The notes: generated from the sequence alone by a model not told the origin. A DNA stretch of 64,000 nt from Culex pipiens pallens (GCF_016801865.2 NC_068937.1:110402664-110466663), one strand, 5' to 3'. Counted from the stretch's first letter, positions 23,130 through 35,146 are shown. Numbers and translations are program-made.

Positions 23130-24572
23130 GCTACATTTTGATACCTTTATTGCCCCAACTCTTATGGTTCCGCCAATTTCAAATTTCATGTCCAGTATCA
23201 AAAACCCTGAAGTTTGATACTTATATTGCCCCAACTCTTATGGTTCCGCAAATGTCCCCTTATCGGAACATCCCCGGGGCCTCCGGCCACTCCAGGTGGT
23301 GGCCACTACTGTCAAAATGTCAAATTGCATGTCCTCAGCAATCCTTATTGTTTGATACCCATATTCCCCCAACTTTTATGGTTCCGCAAATGTCCCCCTA
23401 TCGGAACACCCCCGGGGCCTCCGGCCACTCCAGGTGGTGGCCACTACTGCCGAAATGTCAAATTTCATGTCCAGTATCCAAATCCCTTAAGTTTGATACC
23501 CATATTGCCCCAACTCTTATGGTTCCGCAAATGTCCCCTTATCGGAACATCCCAGGGGCCTCCGGCCACTCCAGGTTATGGCCACTACTGCCAAAATGTC
23601 AAATTTCATGTCCAGTATCAAAATCCCCAAAGTTTGATACCCATATTCCCCCAACTCTTATGGTTCCGCAAATGTCCCCCTATCGGAACACCCTCGGGGC
23701 CTCCGGCCACTCCAGGTGGTGGCCACTACTGCCGAAATGTCAAATTTCATGTCCAGTATCAAAAACCCTAAAGTTTGATACCCATATTGCCCCAACTCTT
23801 ATGGTTCCCCAAATGTCCCCTTATCGGAACATCCCCGGGGCCTCCGGCCACTCCAGGTGGTGGCCACTACTGCCAAAATGTAAAATTTCATGTCCAGTAT
23901 CAAAATCCTTATTGTTTGATACCCATATTGCCCCAACTTTTATGGTTCCGCAAATGTCCCCTTATAGGAACATCCCCGGGGCCTCCGGCCACTCTAGGTT
24001 GCGGCCACTACTGCCAAATTGTCTAATTTCATGTCCAGTATCAAAATCCCTTAAGTTTGATACCCATATTCCCCCAACTTTTATGGTTCCGCAAATGTCC
24101 CCCTATCGGAACACCCCCGGGGCCTCCGGCCACTCCAGGTCGTGGCCACTACTGCCGAAATGTCAAATTTCATGTCCAATATCAAAAACCCTAAAGTTTG
24201 ATACCCATATTGCCCCAACTCTTATGGTTCCGCAAATGTCCCCTTATCGGAACATCCCCGGGGCCTCCGGCCACTCCAGGTGGTGGCCACTACTGCCAAA
24301 ATGTAAAATTTCATGTCCAGTATCAAAATCCTTATTGTTTGATACCCATATTGCCCCAACTTTTATGGTTCCGCAAATGTCCCCTTATAGGAACATCCCC
24401 GGCCATTCTTGGTTGCGGCCACTACTGCCAAATTGTCTAATTTTATGTCCAGTATCAAAATCCCTTAAGTTTGATACCCATATTCCCCCAACTTTTATGG
24501 TTCCCCAAATGTCCCCTTATCGGAACATCCCCGGGGCCTCCGGCCACTCCAGGTGGTGGCCATTACTGCCAA
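23130..24572 (+). repeat. 141-bp satellite array, about ten units, with a 423-bp higher-order period
   Basis: The marker TTTGATAC recurs at 23213, 23351, 23492, 23633, 23774 and 23915, i.e. every 141 bp (one unit is 138). Each unit contains TATGGTTCCGCAAATGTCCC and CCGGCCACTCCAGG. Variants repeat in threes: the unit at 23774 is nearly restated at 24197, a 423-bp higher-order repeat. Because 141 is three times 47 and the units lack stops, a 566-codon frame stays open across the array (47-residue repeats). I regard that ORF as a by-product. Units in the opposite orientation lie at 34288-34690 and around 36520-37400. Confidence 0.9.
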
Positions 24573-24855
24573 GCGCTTGCGAGAGGAGCTGAGCTCCTCT
24601 CGCTTCGGTGGTAGACCACCGACTGAAGCCAGCCTTCCGATTTCCCATGGTTTTGTAGGGAAGCGGGAAGGCTAGTTCCTGAAGACGCCACCTAGTGGCG
24701 CTTGCGAGAGGAGCTGAGCTCCTCTCGCTTCGGTGGCAGACCACCGACTGAAGCCAGCCTTCAAATTTCCCGTGGTTTTGTAGGGAAGAGAGAAGGCTGG
24801 CGCTCGCGAGAAGAGCTGAGCTCCTCTCGCTTCGGTGGTAGACCACCGACTAAAC
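24573..24855. repeat. GC-rich tandem hairpin array (three units)
   Basis: Units start at 24573, 24698 and 24800. Each holds an almost perfect palindrome (GCGAGAGGAGCT, G, then its mirror image; the third has one change) followed by a second one, CGGTGGTAGACCACCG. A third palindrome, GCCACCTAGTGGC, lies between units one and two. Palindromes and a sudden GC rise distinguish it from the adjoining satellite. No gene. Confidence 0.85.
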
Positions 24856-25039
24856 TAATGCGGTGGAGGGGGTGCCGTTTATATTTATATCAAAACCGTC
24901 GGCCGCGCTGCTTCTGTGATTTTCCCCTCTGCTTGGGGAAGGCGTTTCATTTTTCGGTTTCATTTCGCTTCGCGAAATTTTGGATTGCTACCCTGTATAG
25001 AGCCCTAAGACGAAGTTCTTCGTCAAAAAATCGACAACC

Positions 25040-26460
25040 GGGATACCCTATGATTCGTTCCCTTAGGCAACAATAAGTATCTGTGCCAATTTTGAGCCAA
25101 ATCGGTTAAGGTTAAGAGGTTGCTTTTCATCGTTGAAGTTTATATGAGGAAAATCGCTTAAATGTATGCAGAAAAACATCGTTTCAGTATTTTTTTGCCA
25201 GACCCACCCCTCGTCCAAAATTGTCTAATTGTAAGATTCTTGTAAGAAATTTAATTTCCTAAATCTTTGTCGAAGGGTGCAAAACGTAACTGTAATCTAC
25301 AATGTAACAATAACCTACAAAGTTGCAGAGGAGACAATTACAATTTTTTTTATATGTATACACATAAGGGGTTTGTTTGTAACTATTATAGTTATCGCGA
25401 TTTTACGAAAAAAAGTTTTGAAAAAGTTACTTTTTGCGTTTTTCTTTGTTTCGTCGTCCGTGTCTGTCGCGGGTGACCATGACCGGCCATGATCAACGAC
25501 GACCAACTTTTTCAAAACTTTTTTTCTTAAAATCGCTATAACTCGTGATGTTTATTACCAAATCCTTTATGTTTTTTTTTTTGTTAAAAAAAAAAACAAA
25601 AAATTTTGTAATCGTCTCCTCTACAACTTTGTAGAACATTGTTATACTCCAAAAAATAATCATGCAAAGTTAGAAAAAACGCGAAATTAAAAAAAAAATG
25701 TTCTAAATGAAAAATTACCCTTCTGGGTTAATGTAGATTCAAAAACAACATGAAATTTCCCTTAAAATGACATGTTCCAAAAAATTGTACAGTCGAGTGA
25801 CGGAAAATTGCAGAGTTTTAAAACATTTTTCGGTATTTTGAGTACGCCATCAAATCGGGCGTCCAATTTTACATAAAAGTCCCTTGGACACCAAATTTCT
25901 ACCCCATCGCCGTTTCAGGCTGCAAATTATTGAAAAACACCTCTTTTTTCGCATGTTCAAAAATGAAAGGGGTCGTACCGCCCCTCCGTCACGAGATATC
26001 AAAAAAAGGACCTCGGATTCGTAATCAGGGACAAAAGTTACCCCTTAGGACAAAGTTTCACGCAAATCGTAGAGGGGTCGGGGCAACTTTTCCCGATTTC
26101 GTGTGAGTTGGTAGAGAATGACCCATATACTTGTTATATACCCCTTATATACTTTCAAATATAAAAGCCATTGCATTGCTAATAACTCATCAGGATCAAC
26201 TCGGATCGTTTTGCACCCTTCGACAAAGTTGTAGGAAACTAAATTATTACAATTACAAATACAATAATCTCACACTTGGACAATTTTGGGCGAGACCTGC
26301 GCCACCTGCTGCCAAAATCCTGAAGCGATGTTTTTCCCCATACATTTTAACGATTTTCCCCAAATAAACTTGAACGATAAAGAGCGACCCGTTAACCTTA
26401 ACTGATTTGGCTCAAAATTGGCACAGTTACTTATTGTTGCCTAAAGAACTGAGCCAGGGG
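25040..26460. mobile_element. Foldback element family B containing a rearranged family A copy
   Basis: Outer arms about 25040-25280 and 26205-26460 mirror each other: GGCAACAATAAGTATCTGTG / CAGTTACTTATTGTTGCC, TTTTGAGCCAAATCGGTTAA / TTAACTGATTTGGCTCAAAA and TTGTCGAAGGGTGCAAAAC / GTTTTGCACCCTTCGACAA. Between them (about 25290-26125) lies family A, which has lost most of its left arm but keeps the centre (GGGTGACCATGACCGGCCAT) and right arm. So B was already present when A landed or was copied in. No ORFs of interest. Confidence 0.75.
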
Positions 26461-26932
26461 GTATCTCCACAGATTTTCAAAAATTTTCAATTTTTCTTGT
26501 CATCCTAATGGACAATTGTCCTCGAGGGGAGGGGGGGGGGGTTCATATTTCCAAAAAACATGTCAACGTTTATGGATGGACACTTAGAAAGCTGATAATT
26601 TTTTTTTAAGGAGTCGTCTTAATTTGGCAAATTTTGTTGAACATTTATCTTTTGAAGGCTGTTGTACCTCCCAAACAAAATCAATCTTCTAACATTTTGC
26701 AATAAATTTACGTAAACACTCAATGATGGCCGGCATGCAACCGAGTTTTAAGACTTTCAAAAAAAGTATTACCAGTCTTTAAAAAAGCTTTCAAGTAATT
26801 TAGGAAAACACATTTATTGTAGTCACTAAATCATCAAGACAAGTTTCTAATACTAGTCCCCTTTTGTTTTGCATCTGCAGCAATATCTCAGCCTATTCTT
26901 AAAAAGTCCAATAAACTCATAATCTGGCATTT
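26461..26932. other. Intergenic, G-run and MITE-like scraps
   Basis: A poly-G run lies at about 26524-26540, near GGACAATTGTCC, as in the MITE at 27837, but inverted ends are not paired here. No gene. Confidence 0.35.
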
Positions 26933-26946
26933 AATTATTATTTTCT

Positions 26947-27083
26947 AGTTGTACGTAATAATTTTTCGATTGAATTACGATATAAAACACAGCTAAAAGG
27001 AACACCAAAACTCTGTTGTGTACCTAAATGAACTCATTGTTACTTGATTATTCACAAACAAAACCGAATTGAAATTGAAATTG
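26947..27083 (+). mobile_element. 5'-truncated LINE 3' tail (137 bp)
   Basis: Same 3' end as the LINE at 51-53 kb: AATTTTTCGATTGAATTACG, AACACCAAAACTCTGTTGTG and an end of TTGAA repeats. The 14-bp direct repeat AATTATTATTTTCT flanks it perfectly (26933-26946, 27084-27097). Confidence 0.85.
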
Positions 27084-27097
27084 AATTATTATTTTCT

Positions 27098-27833
27098 CTC
27101 CTTCGGGATGTTTTGGAGTACGCCACTTGGCAGTGCAAGATATTTATGATCCTTCCGAAGAAAATATCTATCGCGCAATCAGTCACGTGTTTCACAAACA
27201 TCATCCCCCGCTTGATGTGTCACTTTGCCAAAAAATAACATCCAGCTAAACTGATAGCCGAACCAATTTCAACTTTTTGCCTTCAGAAACATCAATTTCG
27301 GCCATCCTATCAAAACAACGCCCCTGCGCCGAAAAGTTTTGACTGCGGATCCCTGACTCTTTTCGCCAGCTTAAGGGCACTTTCTCTCTCCCCTTGCATA
27401 TCCTGGTCATACGTTTGACCAGTGGCAAAACACTTTTGTGGAAAAAGGGTATATATTTTCACTTTCGGCAGATATCAAGACCATGTTATGTGGCAAGGTT
27501 GGGGGATGGCTGGGACGATCGGAAAAGCGAAACAACACAACCGTTAGCCACTGATCCCTCCCGGGAAATTTTGCGGAAAAGTTCGGACTCTGGGTGAGCC
27601 GACATCCAGCACAAACGTAAACATGGTGCGCTCCAACACAAACCAACATTTTCCCCAGCCTGGTTGGGGGGGGGGGGGAACTTTTTCACTCCCACGCTTT
27701 TCCTTACTTTTTTTTTGCAAAAATGTCCTTCCCATTTGGCGACATCAGCTCAAGTTAGAGAGAAAACTAGTTAATACAATTGACAACCGAGTTGAGCGGT
27801 CATCCAGAGTTTATTTTTAATCGAAGTTTGAAA
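27098..27833. other. Intergenic, nothing recognised
   Basis: Several overlapping 60-80 aa ORFs on both strands and a G-run near 27666-27678; no domain, splice pattern or RNA gene stands out. Confidence 0.35.
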
Positions 27834-27836
27834 ATA

Positions 27837-28006
27837 GGGACCATCCATAAACCACGTGGACACTTTTTTTGGGAATCTCAACCCCCCCCCCCCTTCGTGG
27901 ACAATTGTCCATACAAAAAAAATCTTTTTTGTATGGAGCGTGGACAATCGCAAACCCCCCCCCCCCCCCCCCCCCCTAAAGTGTCCACGTGGTTTATGGA
28001 TGGTCC
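27837..28006. mobile_element. MITE with GGGACCATCCATAAACCACG ends and ATA target duplication
   Basis: Perfect inverted ends of about 29 bp (GGGACCATCCATAAACCACG continuing GTGGACACT) at 27837 and 28006, flanked by ATA on both sides. Inside are GGACAATTGTCCATACAAAA with its mirror and long C-runs (about 27883-27893 and 27954-27975). 170 bp, non-coding. A 3-bp target duplication fits PIF/Harbinger-type elements; that assignment is tentative. Confidence 0.85.
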
Positions 28007-28009
28007 CAT

Positions 28010-29340
28010 AGCGTTGTAGGACAAAACATGTTTTGCCTCATTCTGATCGGTTAAGTCTGGCACAATCCTTTTAATATACCAAAAGATATAACAAAATGTA
28101 ATAGCGATGGCCTAATCATAAATTTCAGTACAAAAAATAAACTTAATTGATCATAGTTATATCCTCCAATGAATAAATTTTGTTAGGGTTACACAACTAA
28201 ACTACAAAAAAATCAGTGCCTTTTTTTTCAAAGCAAGCTCAAAATCTATAGGTCTTTAGGTTACTATCTGGTGTCCAGCCATAGATGGATTCAGCTACAG
28301 GATAAGCTAAACGTTATCTGCGTTTGATCCCCATCTGACAACAGCAGCGAGAACAGAATGTTCTGATGCCCCAAAATAACAAGAAAAAAGCCAAACTTGT
28401 CAAGGACTTCTTCCGAGGCTGCATCGAGTGCCCACTTGGCCATAGTTATTCCCACCAACAATCCCGCCGCCACACCACCCACGCACCATCAAACACTTAC
28501 CCAAAATCCTGGCATTCTGGGAGAGGTTGGTTCCTGCTGTTTTGCTTCACTCCCTCTCGAGCGGATCGGGTTGACCACTTGACTGAGCTTGGCAGTGTTG
28601 TTACTCCGTGCCAGATGATGGCGTAATCCGCAAAACCTTTTCCTCCTCCCGAAAGTTCGCAAGCCTCGCTCTGGTCCAGATCCTCGACCAAAGTAAAGTG
28701 GTAAATAGCAGAAAAGCCGCAAAAGCACCAGCTGGCGAGCCCGTTGGAGCCACTTGAGCCGGTCATAATCGTCCTCATCGTCACTGGCTTGACCGAGAAG
28801 CCACTAGGCGGCTAACGACTCTGGCACTCGGCAAACGCTGATGCTGTGATGGAGTTCTCATCAATCACGAGGGGCCATCTTCAAAGGGGTAGGAAATCAG
28901 GAAGTACAACTTCGGTGACCCCATTTTACTGCAGCCGACTTGGTGGTTTGGGGTGTCGCACGTGCTTCACGGAAATTATTGACATAGTCTTACTCGAAGG
29001 TACTGGGTGCCATTCCAAAAACCAGAAATAACTTGTAAGATTTCAAACGCTTATATCTTCCTTCCCTCAAATCGAATCGTGCCGATTTATGTTCCATTCG
29101 ATTTGAAAATTATTCAGCAATTTGCTATTAAATAACAACAAAATAGTTTTACTATTGAAACAACTCAATGTTTTAAAATGTTTTAAAATGTTTTCAAAAT
29201 GCAAAGATTTTGCAAGCTTAATGAGCACTTCCCACTCACGGGCGAGAAGTTCATGTACCGATTTTGAGGGGAAAATCACCCAAGCACCGCGACCGACACC
29301 CCTCCATGTTCGGTCGCGAAAAAGGAGGGGAAGTAGCGAG
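28010..29340. other. Intergenic, nothing recognised
   Basis: The part 28420-28990 is less AT-rich, with many overlapping 60-95 aa ORFs, but no conserved motif or clear splice structure is seen. Confidence 0.35.
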
Positions 29341-29347
29341 CCGAACA

Positions 29348-29386
29348 TATATAAGAATGTGCGCCAGTCTTCAGAAAATCATTCAC
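29348..29386 (+). promoter_or_regulatory. Putative RNA polymerase II core promoter
   Basis: A TATATAAG box (29348-29355) is followed about 33 bp later by TCATTC (29379-29384), an arthropod-initiator-like site. Downstream is a GC-richer leader-like stretch with CAGCAG repeats. The next ATG (29476) opens only five codons before TAA. Whether a spliced gene starts here cannot be decided from sequence alone. Confidence 0.4.
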
Positions 29387-29489
29387 GTCTCAGACGTCGG
29401 ACCGGCAGCAGCGGCAGGAAAGCTCAGCCCAGAGCAGCAGCAGCAGGAAAGAGACCACCTACGCCATTCCGGTTATGTCTGTGACATAA

Positions 29490-32120
29490 CTGCTTTGACT
29501 TTTTTGCTTCAATTAGGTTTGCTGTTGGTCATTGGGGTGAGGTAATTGCCAAGAACTTCCACAGATTTCAAGTGATGTATCAACTGTGTGGAACTAAGGT
29601 GGAAGTGAATATTCAAAATTGTTTGGTCTCAAGGGGGGGGGGGGGCTTAAAAACAGTGCATTTTGCTCTAAGCCATTTTGAAGCACCTCAACGAATTTAA
29701 GATTTTTTTAAAAACCTCATAAGCTATAAGTTCGTGTTCCAGAGAATAGTTTTACCGACCACTCTGAAGAATGTTATAACATATTTATAACATCATATCT
29801 CAAAACTCAGAATTTTTCTTTTGTTAAAATTTTAACATCGTTGAGGCACTCAATTGTATAGCATTTTCTCAGTGAGTAGGGCAAAAACTATGAAACCAAT
29901 AAGCGACAAAAGATAAACTTTGTTTTTCAAAGGTTGATCAAAATCGGTCAAAATCGAAATAATGCCAAAAACTCCATATTGTCGAAATAAATGTAGAAAC
30001 TTAATCTCAAATACACTCAAACCCAAATCGCAATTCATCGCCATTCATGCTACCAATCTGACGATGTAAAAATCACTAATCATCGTGCCATCTGTCGATC
30101 CATATCAGCGCGAAATTTCCTGCCGCGTCAAAAGAGAATAGAAAAACGAAGTTTGACACGCGTTTAGGAATCTTCCCTCCCGGAACGACTACGCGTTTTA
30201 ATTAGCACTAGCGCGGCGAAACGACAACTTTTGCCTTCTTTGCCGCACAGATTCCACCAATGATTTATTGATTGTGATTTATCACTTGGATGAAGGGCAT
30301 AAACAGGGCAGCGGATGCCGTTTAGTATGTTGGTGTAGAAATTCTTGTGAAATGATTCTATCAAACCATTTAGTGGGCAAAAAGTTCTAATATCTTTAAT
30401 TGAAAATGTTTCAAAAGCCACTTGAAACTTTTCCGAAGTAATTCTTCAACCGGAAGGCGCACCACTCAGTCAACATTCTGAGCCCAGACCGTTTGTGACA
30501 ATTTTTCCTCGTAATTCAATCGAAACATTTCAACGTTCGCACCAAATTCCAAGGGCGGAAATCCCACTGTCCTGACCCCTCTTTCCTCCGTGACCCAACC
30601 TTGTGTTCATCAATTATAAGCCCAAAAGTAAGTCAAAAGTTGTCCTTGTCGTAATTCCTCTCTGTCGAACATCATTGCCTCACGACTCTGAGCTGGCCAG
30701 ACATACCCATAGACCAACGGAGAAAAACAGTTCGACACAAAAAAAGAACCAGAATCGGACGGAACAAACTTTGCCATCACCAACAATTTTCTTGGCGGTG
30801 GGGGATCGGAGCTCAAAACCAAAAGACGACCGCCATGGCCCATTGTTGACGTTTCCCTTGGCCAGAGAGTCAGACTGAGTCTTGAGGCATAAAAAGTAAC
30901 GCCCCGAGATTTCGTTTTCCGATCCTATTTAATCGTTGATTGTTATAGTGCTAAAATCGGCGCTTTAGAGCCATTGCTGGTGGATGTTTGGTGGCAGAGG
31001 AAAAAAGGTGGCCGAAAGTTCCTAAATTGGGCGCCAAGCTAAGCGGGCGCTTGATGGAGCTGTTTGGAGGATGATTTTTTGTGTTGTGCTTCCTTTTACA
31101 GGATCAGTTATGAGCGTGAAATGGTCGCGAAAGCTTTGGTGAAGTGTGAAAATAGTCCTTTTGTTTGAGGTTTTCGAAATTATTGTAATTGTTTGTAAGT
31201 CGTAGCATGTTTTTGTTTGTTTTCTTTATTAGATTTATTTTGGTTTAAAACATCTTGTAACCGTTTTTTAATGTTGTTCACAATTACCTTTTTAAAGTTT
31301 TCGAAACAACAAATGTGGTGCTTAAACAATTACTTTCGTGTTTTTGAGATGTTTAAGTAAATTTAATCTATTTTATTAAATTCGGCTGTAAATTATGACC
31401 AATGTGTCCAAAGTCTATTTCGCAGTAACGGTGGTAGAATTGATGTTATGTCTAAAAACCTTTGCTGAAGAAACCAAATCTATCAGAGAAATAGGTCTGT
31501 ACAATTTTATAACTTTATCAAATATTTAAATTATACTTTTTTAAAGTTAGTGAAATATTTCACTCATGAACGTTCATGATTTGAGTAAGATGTAGACGAT
31601 ATTCATTATTAGAATTTGATAAGCGCAAGCGTTCGCCTTACGAGAGTTTTTGTTCATTTACGAAGTTCATTTACGGATGCCACGATATCTTGAACTTTGA
31701 TCAAGATGTATCCCGTATCCTCCGTTTTAAAAATATCGATTTTTAACTATGCAAAACTCCAAATGATTTTGTTTGTTTTTTTTTAGGAAACATTTTGGAA
31801 ATCGGCCTTCTACATGCACACGGGACCCACTTTACGAGTTTTATCACCAAATATGAACCTATTTGGTCAGCGCAGCCTTTGAAGGTTTTTTTTATCAAAT
31901 TCTACAACTACAACAAAAACAATTGGTACAAAAAAAAAATAACCAAGACAAAAGGTCACGAAGGCTATAAAGTCAATTCGCAGGTATTTAATATTCAGGT
32001 TAATGATATTAATAAGAAATTATCTTTGAAGATTGGAAAAGGGAGCGTAATTTTATTACGTAACGCAAAAAAACGGATTTTTAGCCCCCTCCTCCCCCCT
32101 CGTAACAAAATTTCCATGCA
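29490..32120. other. Intergenic, nothing recognised
   Basis: AT-rich apart from 30430-31030. A G-run sits at about 29633-29645. ORFs of 60-114 aa lack recognisable motifs. A strip near 32090 (CCCCCTCCTCCCCCCTCGTA) resembles the polyC part of small mosquito MITEs but has no paired end. Confidence 0.35.
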
Positions 32121-32125
32121 TTTTT

Positions 32126-32854
32126 GCCTTTCTTACTAAAGAAAGGTATAGGTTTTACTTTAAGGCTGGACGTCATTTCCATCTTCGTAAATATGTCGAT
32201 TCAGCATGAATTTTAATCGGAAAAATCGTCAAAAAATCACACTGCATCGATTTTTGACGCTCTATCGATTCACCTTGACAGAACTCGTCTATCTCCAACC
32301 CTCGAATTTTGAGAAAATAAATTCCGTGGAGGTCGAGTGATGTTCGTATGTGGTAGAATTTTGCAAAATTTTGTGTCGCGTCGTTCTCAGCTCCCATATA
32401 TCCGATTTCGATTCTTCTGAATGCAGATGAAAGCTAGTGTGCTGAACCTGGGCGAGTTTCCGCGCAAATTTCGAAATATCCATCTGTTTTCGGATGCGGC
32501 CAGACTTTTCAACAAAATACACAGTTTTCAAATGAAAATATGGTAAATTTTTTTCATTTTCATATCTTTTATTTATCTCAAAAATTGCATTTTTCGAGCT
32601 CTACAACCTCCCAAATTTTCATCCAGATTCATAATATGGTTCTGGAGTTAGAGCCGTTTGATTAACCTACCATAAGAAAAAAAATCCCTAAAAAAAAGGT
32701 AAAAGCCCACCTGGTGACCTTCGCCAACATTTTTCATTTCTGATTTTATTCGAAATTTCTTTCTACATTCATAGTACAGACCATGAGTGAGCATCTGAAA
32801 CAAATTCGACATCTATCGGCAATCCCGATCAATTTTTAGAACGATTTACTTTTT
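32126..32854 (+). mobile_element. Element M, first copy (left part only)
   Basis: Starts GCCTTTCTTACTAAAGAAAG, itself a small hairpin, and continues with GGCTGGACGTCATTTCCATC and GTCGATTCAGCATGAATTTT. The same 5' part restarts at 32855, so this copy has lost its 3' end or is the first unit of a tandem pair. It preserves the empty target (CAGCATGAATTTTAATCGG, near 32208) of the hAT-like insertion in copy 2. Confidence 0.65.
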
Positions 32855-34098
32855 GCCTTTCTTACTAAAGAAAGGTATAGGTTTTACTTTAAGGCTGGAC
32901 GTCATTTCCATCTTCGTAAATATGTCGATTCAGCATGAGTAGGGTTAGTGAAATTTCACGATTTCGCGGACAGCGTGAAATCCGTGAAATTTGACTTTTT
33001 CCGCGAAATCCCGTGAAATTTTATGTTTGTGTGAAAATGTAACGATTTTTCATAAAATAACTTATCAAACTTAAAAAGGAATAAAAATAATGTTATGAAC
33101 TACTGTAGAATTAAGCGAGTGAATACCCTGGTTTTATTACTAATATAGGGTTAATGATTTTTGACGGTTTCGTAGACGGCGTGAAATTTATCAATTTTCT
33201 CGAATCATTGAATGCAAATATGAGCAAAAAAATAAAAAATATAAATATTGAAATAACAAGCCATAGTTTCAACATTTGCATGGAAAAAGTGTTTTAAAAT
33301 GCATTTTACACTAGTTCAGTTGTTTTGCAATCATTAGTTTTCAAAAATGTAAGATTTGACGAAAACAAAAATTTTAGCAAAAAAAAAACATTTTGCGATA
33401 ATAAACATCGAAAATTTTCTAAAATTCGAAAGATTTTTAAATCATCCCAAACATTGTTAAAATCATCCCAAACATTGTTAAAATCATCCCAAACATTCTA
33501 AAAATGGAATGAAAAACGCAGGGGAATGAATTTTAAATTTATTTCAGCTAATCCATTGAAATTTTTAAGTTTTTCTGAAAACATATTTTTTTGTCCCCTG
33601 ATTTTTCGGGTCAACTTCGTAGGGACGGGGAGGGGGGGGGGGGAGACAAAAACTTTTAATGAAATTTGTACCAGCCTAACAACTTAATAAATATTTCAAC
33701 CAAAAAGAAAAGAAATTTTATTAGTTTTCAATTAAAAAGCTTGATTATATATGTGTGTCAAGTTGATATGAACCATTTGAAGAAATGTTGAGATTTTTGA
33801 GATTTTTAGAAACTAACAAAATTTAGTAATATTTTCATTCGCTGTATTAAAAATTTTAGTGCTAATTTATTTGAAAGGTATAGTTTTGAAAGAAATTAAA
33901 AGAATCAAGCTTTGTTTTATTCAAAATAAAATTAAGATTATTTTTTGACAAAGAACTTTGTCCTAAGGGCTCTATTCTGGTGAGGTGTCAATCCAGAAAA
34001 ACGAAAAATGTCGCGCGTTACGAAAATGTTGCATGCTTGGTACTGGGGAAGAGGTCTGCGACGCAACAAGGCTCTGTTGCGTCACCATTTCGAGCCAA

Positions 34099-34145
34099 TA
34101 TAAACCCCGCTCGATCAGCCCAGGAAAATCATTCTATCGCTGGAC
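34099..34145 (+). promoter_or_regulatory. Putative core promoter inside the hAT-like element
   Basis: CCAATATAAA gives a TATAAA box (34099-34104). TCAGCC lies 26 bp and GAAAATCATTC about 37 bp downstream, both initiator-like. A frame with LEADGLEAQKQLAEKQLAWS follows (about 34160-34240) but is not recognised and runs into satellite sequence. Confidence 0.35.
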
Positions 34146-34287
34146 GCCGAGAAGTAAACAACAACCTGGACCTGGAAGCAGATGGCCTGGAGGCCCAGAA
34201 GCAGTTGGCCGAAAAGCAGCTGGCCTGGAGCAAGGAGCAGCCCAAGCGGAGGCAGGTCAGCCGGAATATTCTGGCCACAAGACCCGG

Positions 34288-34690
34288 AGTGGCCAGAACC
34301 CTCAGGGGTGTTCCGATGGAAGGCCATACGAGACTGGACAATATGGGTATCAAATTTCTTGGATTTTGATACTGGTGATGAAAATGGCCATTTTGACAGT
34401 ATTGTCCACAACCTGGAGTGGCCGATGCCCTCAGGGAGGTTCTCCCGGGAGGACATTTACCGAACCATAAGATTTTGGGCAATATGGGTATCAAACTTCT
34501 TGGTTTTTGGTACTGGTAATTACAATGGCCATTTTGACAGTATTGGCCACAACCTGGAGTGGCCGGTGCCCTCAGGGAGGTCCTCCGGGGAGGACATTTA
34601 CCGAACCAAAAGATTTTCGGCAATATGGGTATCAAACTTCTTAGTTTTTGGTACTGGTAATTACAATGGCCATTTTGACAGTATTTAATC
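34288..34690 (-). repeat. 141-bp satellite, inverted orientation, 2.8 units
   Basis: ATATGGGTATCAAA recurs at 34341, 34482 and 34623, exactly 141 bp apart. Each unit has the complement of the 23-24 kb monomer: CCTGGAGTGGCCG, then GGGAGG and GGACATTTACCGAACCA. It lies in the opposite orientation to the large array. ORFs of 161-187 aa here are repeat artefacts (unit divisible by three). Confidence 0.85.
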
Positions 34691-35120
34691 AATCATTTCT
34701 TTTCACAGCAAAATTTTTCTTCGCGAGCAGCTGACCGCCATTTTGTTTTGGGGTGCCGCTCTTGCAGAGCAAAATTCATCGCGCCATGTGCTCTCTCTCA
34801 CACACACACGCGCAATAGCAAACGATAATTGCACGACCGACGCCCTCTTGCTGGGTCGAGGTTCAGTTGCGATTGATAAGTTGGACGAACAACATCGAAG
34901 AGGACGAAACGGCCGGCACGTTTGGACGAAATCCGACGGAGAGAACCATTTCCGTGGAGGATTTGATTGGCTGCCAGAAATCCGTGACCAACGTGACCGT
35001 TTCGGATCAAACCCCCAAGGAGAGGATCATTTCCGTGGAAGATTTGATTGGCTGCCAGAAGTGCGTGGCCAATGGACCGTTCCAGATCAACACCACCAAA
35101 AAAAAACCCAAAAACCAAAC

Positions 35121-35146
35121 AGTCCTTTTCAAGACTCACGAAAGAG
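35121..35146 (+). promoter_or_regulatory. Histone-type 3' end, tandem unit 1
   Basis: AGTCCTTTTCAAGACT forms a 6-bp stem with one C-A mismatch and a TTTC loop, followed by CACGAAAGAGTTATTC containing AAAGAG (35141-35146). The spacer is much shorter than at 21.8 kb, so processing may be impaired. Confidence 0.5.

Noticed and set aside
23130..24572. CRISPR-like array
   Set aside because: Units are contiguous 141-bp repeats without unique spacers, in animal DNA; this is satellite.
22892..24592. 566-codon ORF with 47-residue repeats
   Set aside because: It lies on the 141-bp satellite, whose unit length is divisible by three; there is no start context, domain or splice evidence, and other frames are similarly open over shorter spans.
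34129..34692. 161-187 aa ORFs on both strands
   Set aside because: Repeat artefacts of the 141-bp satellite in inverted orientation.
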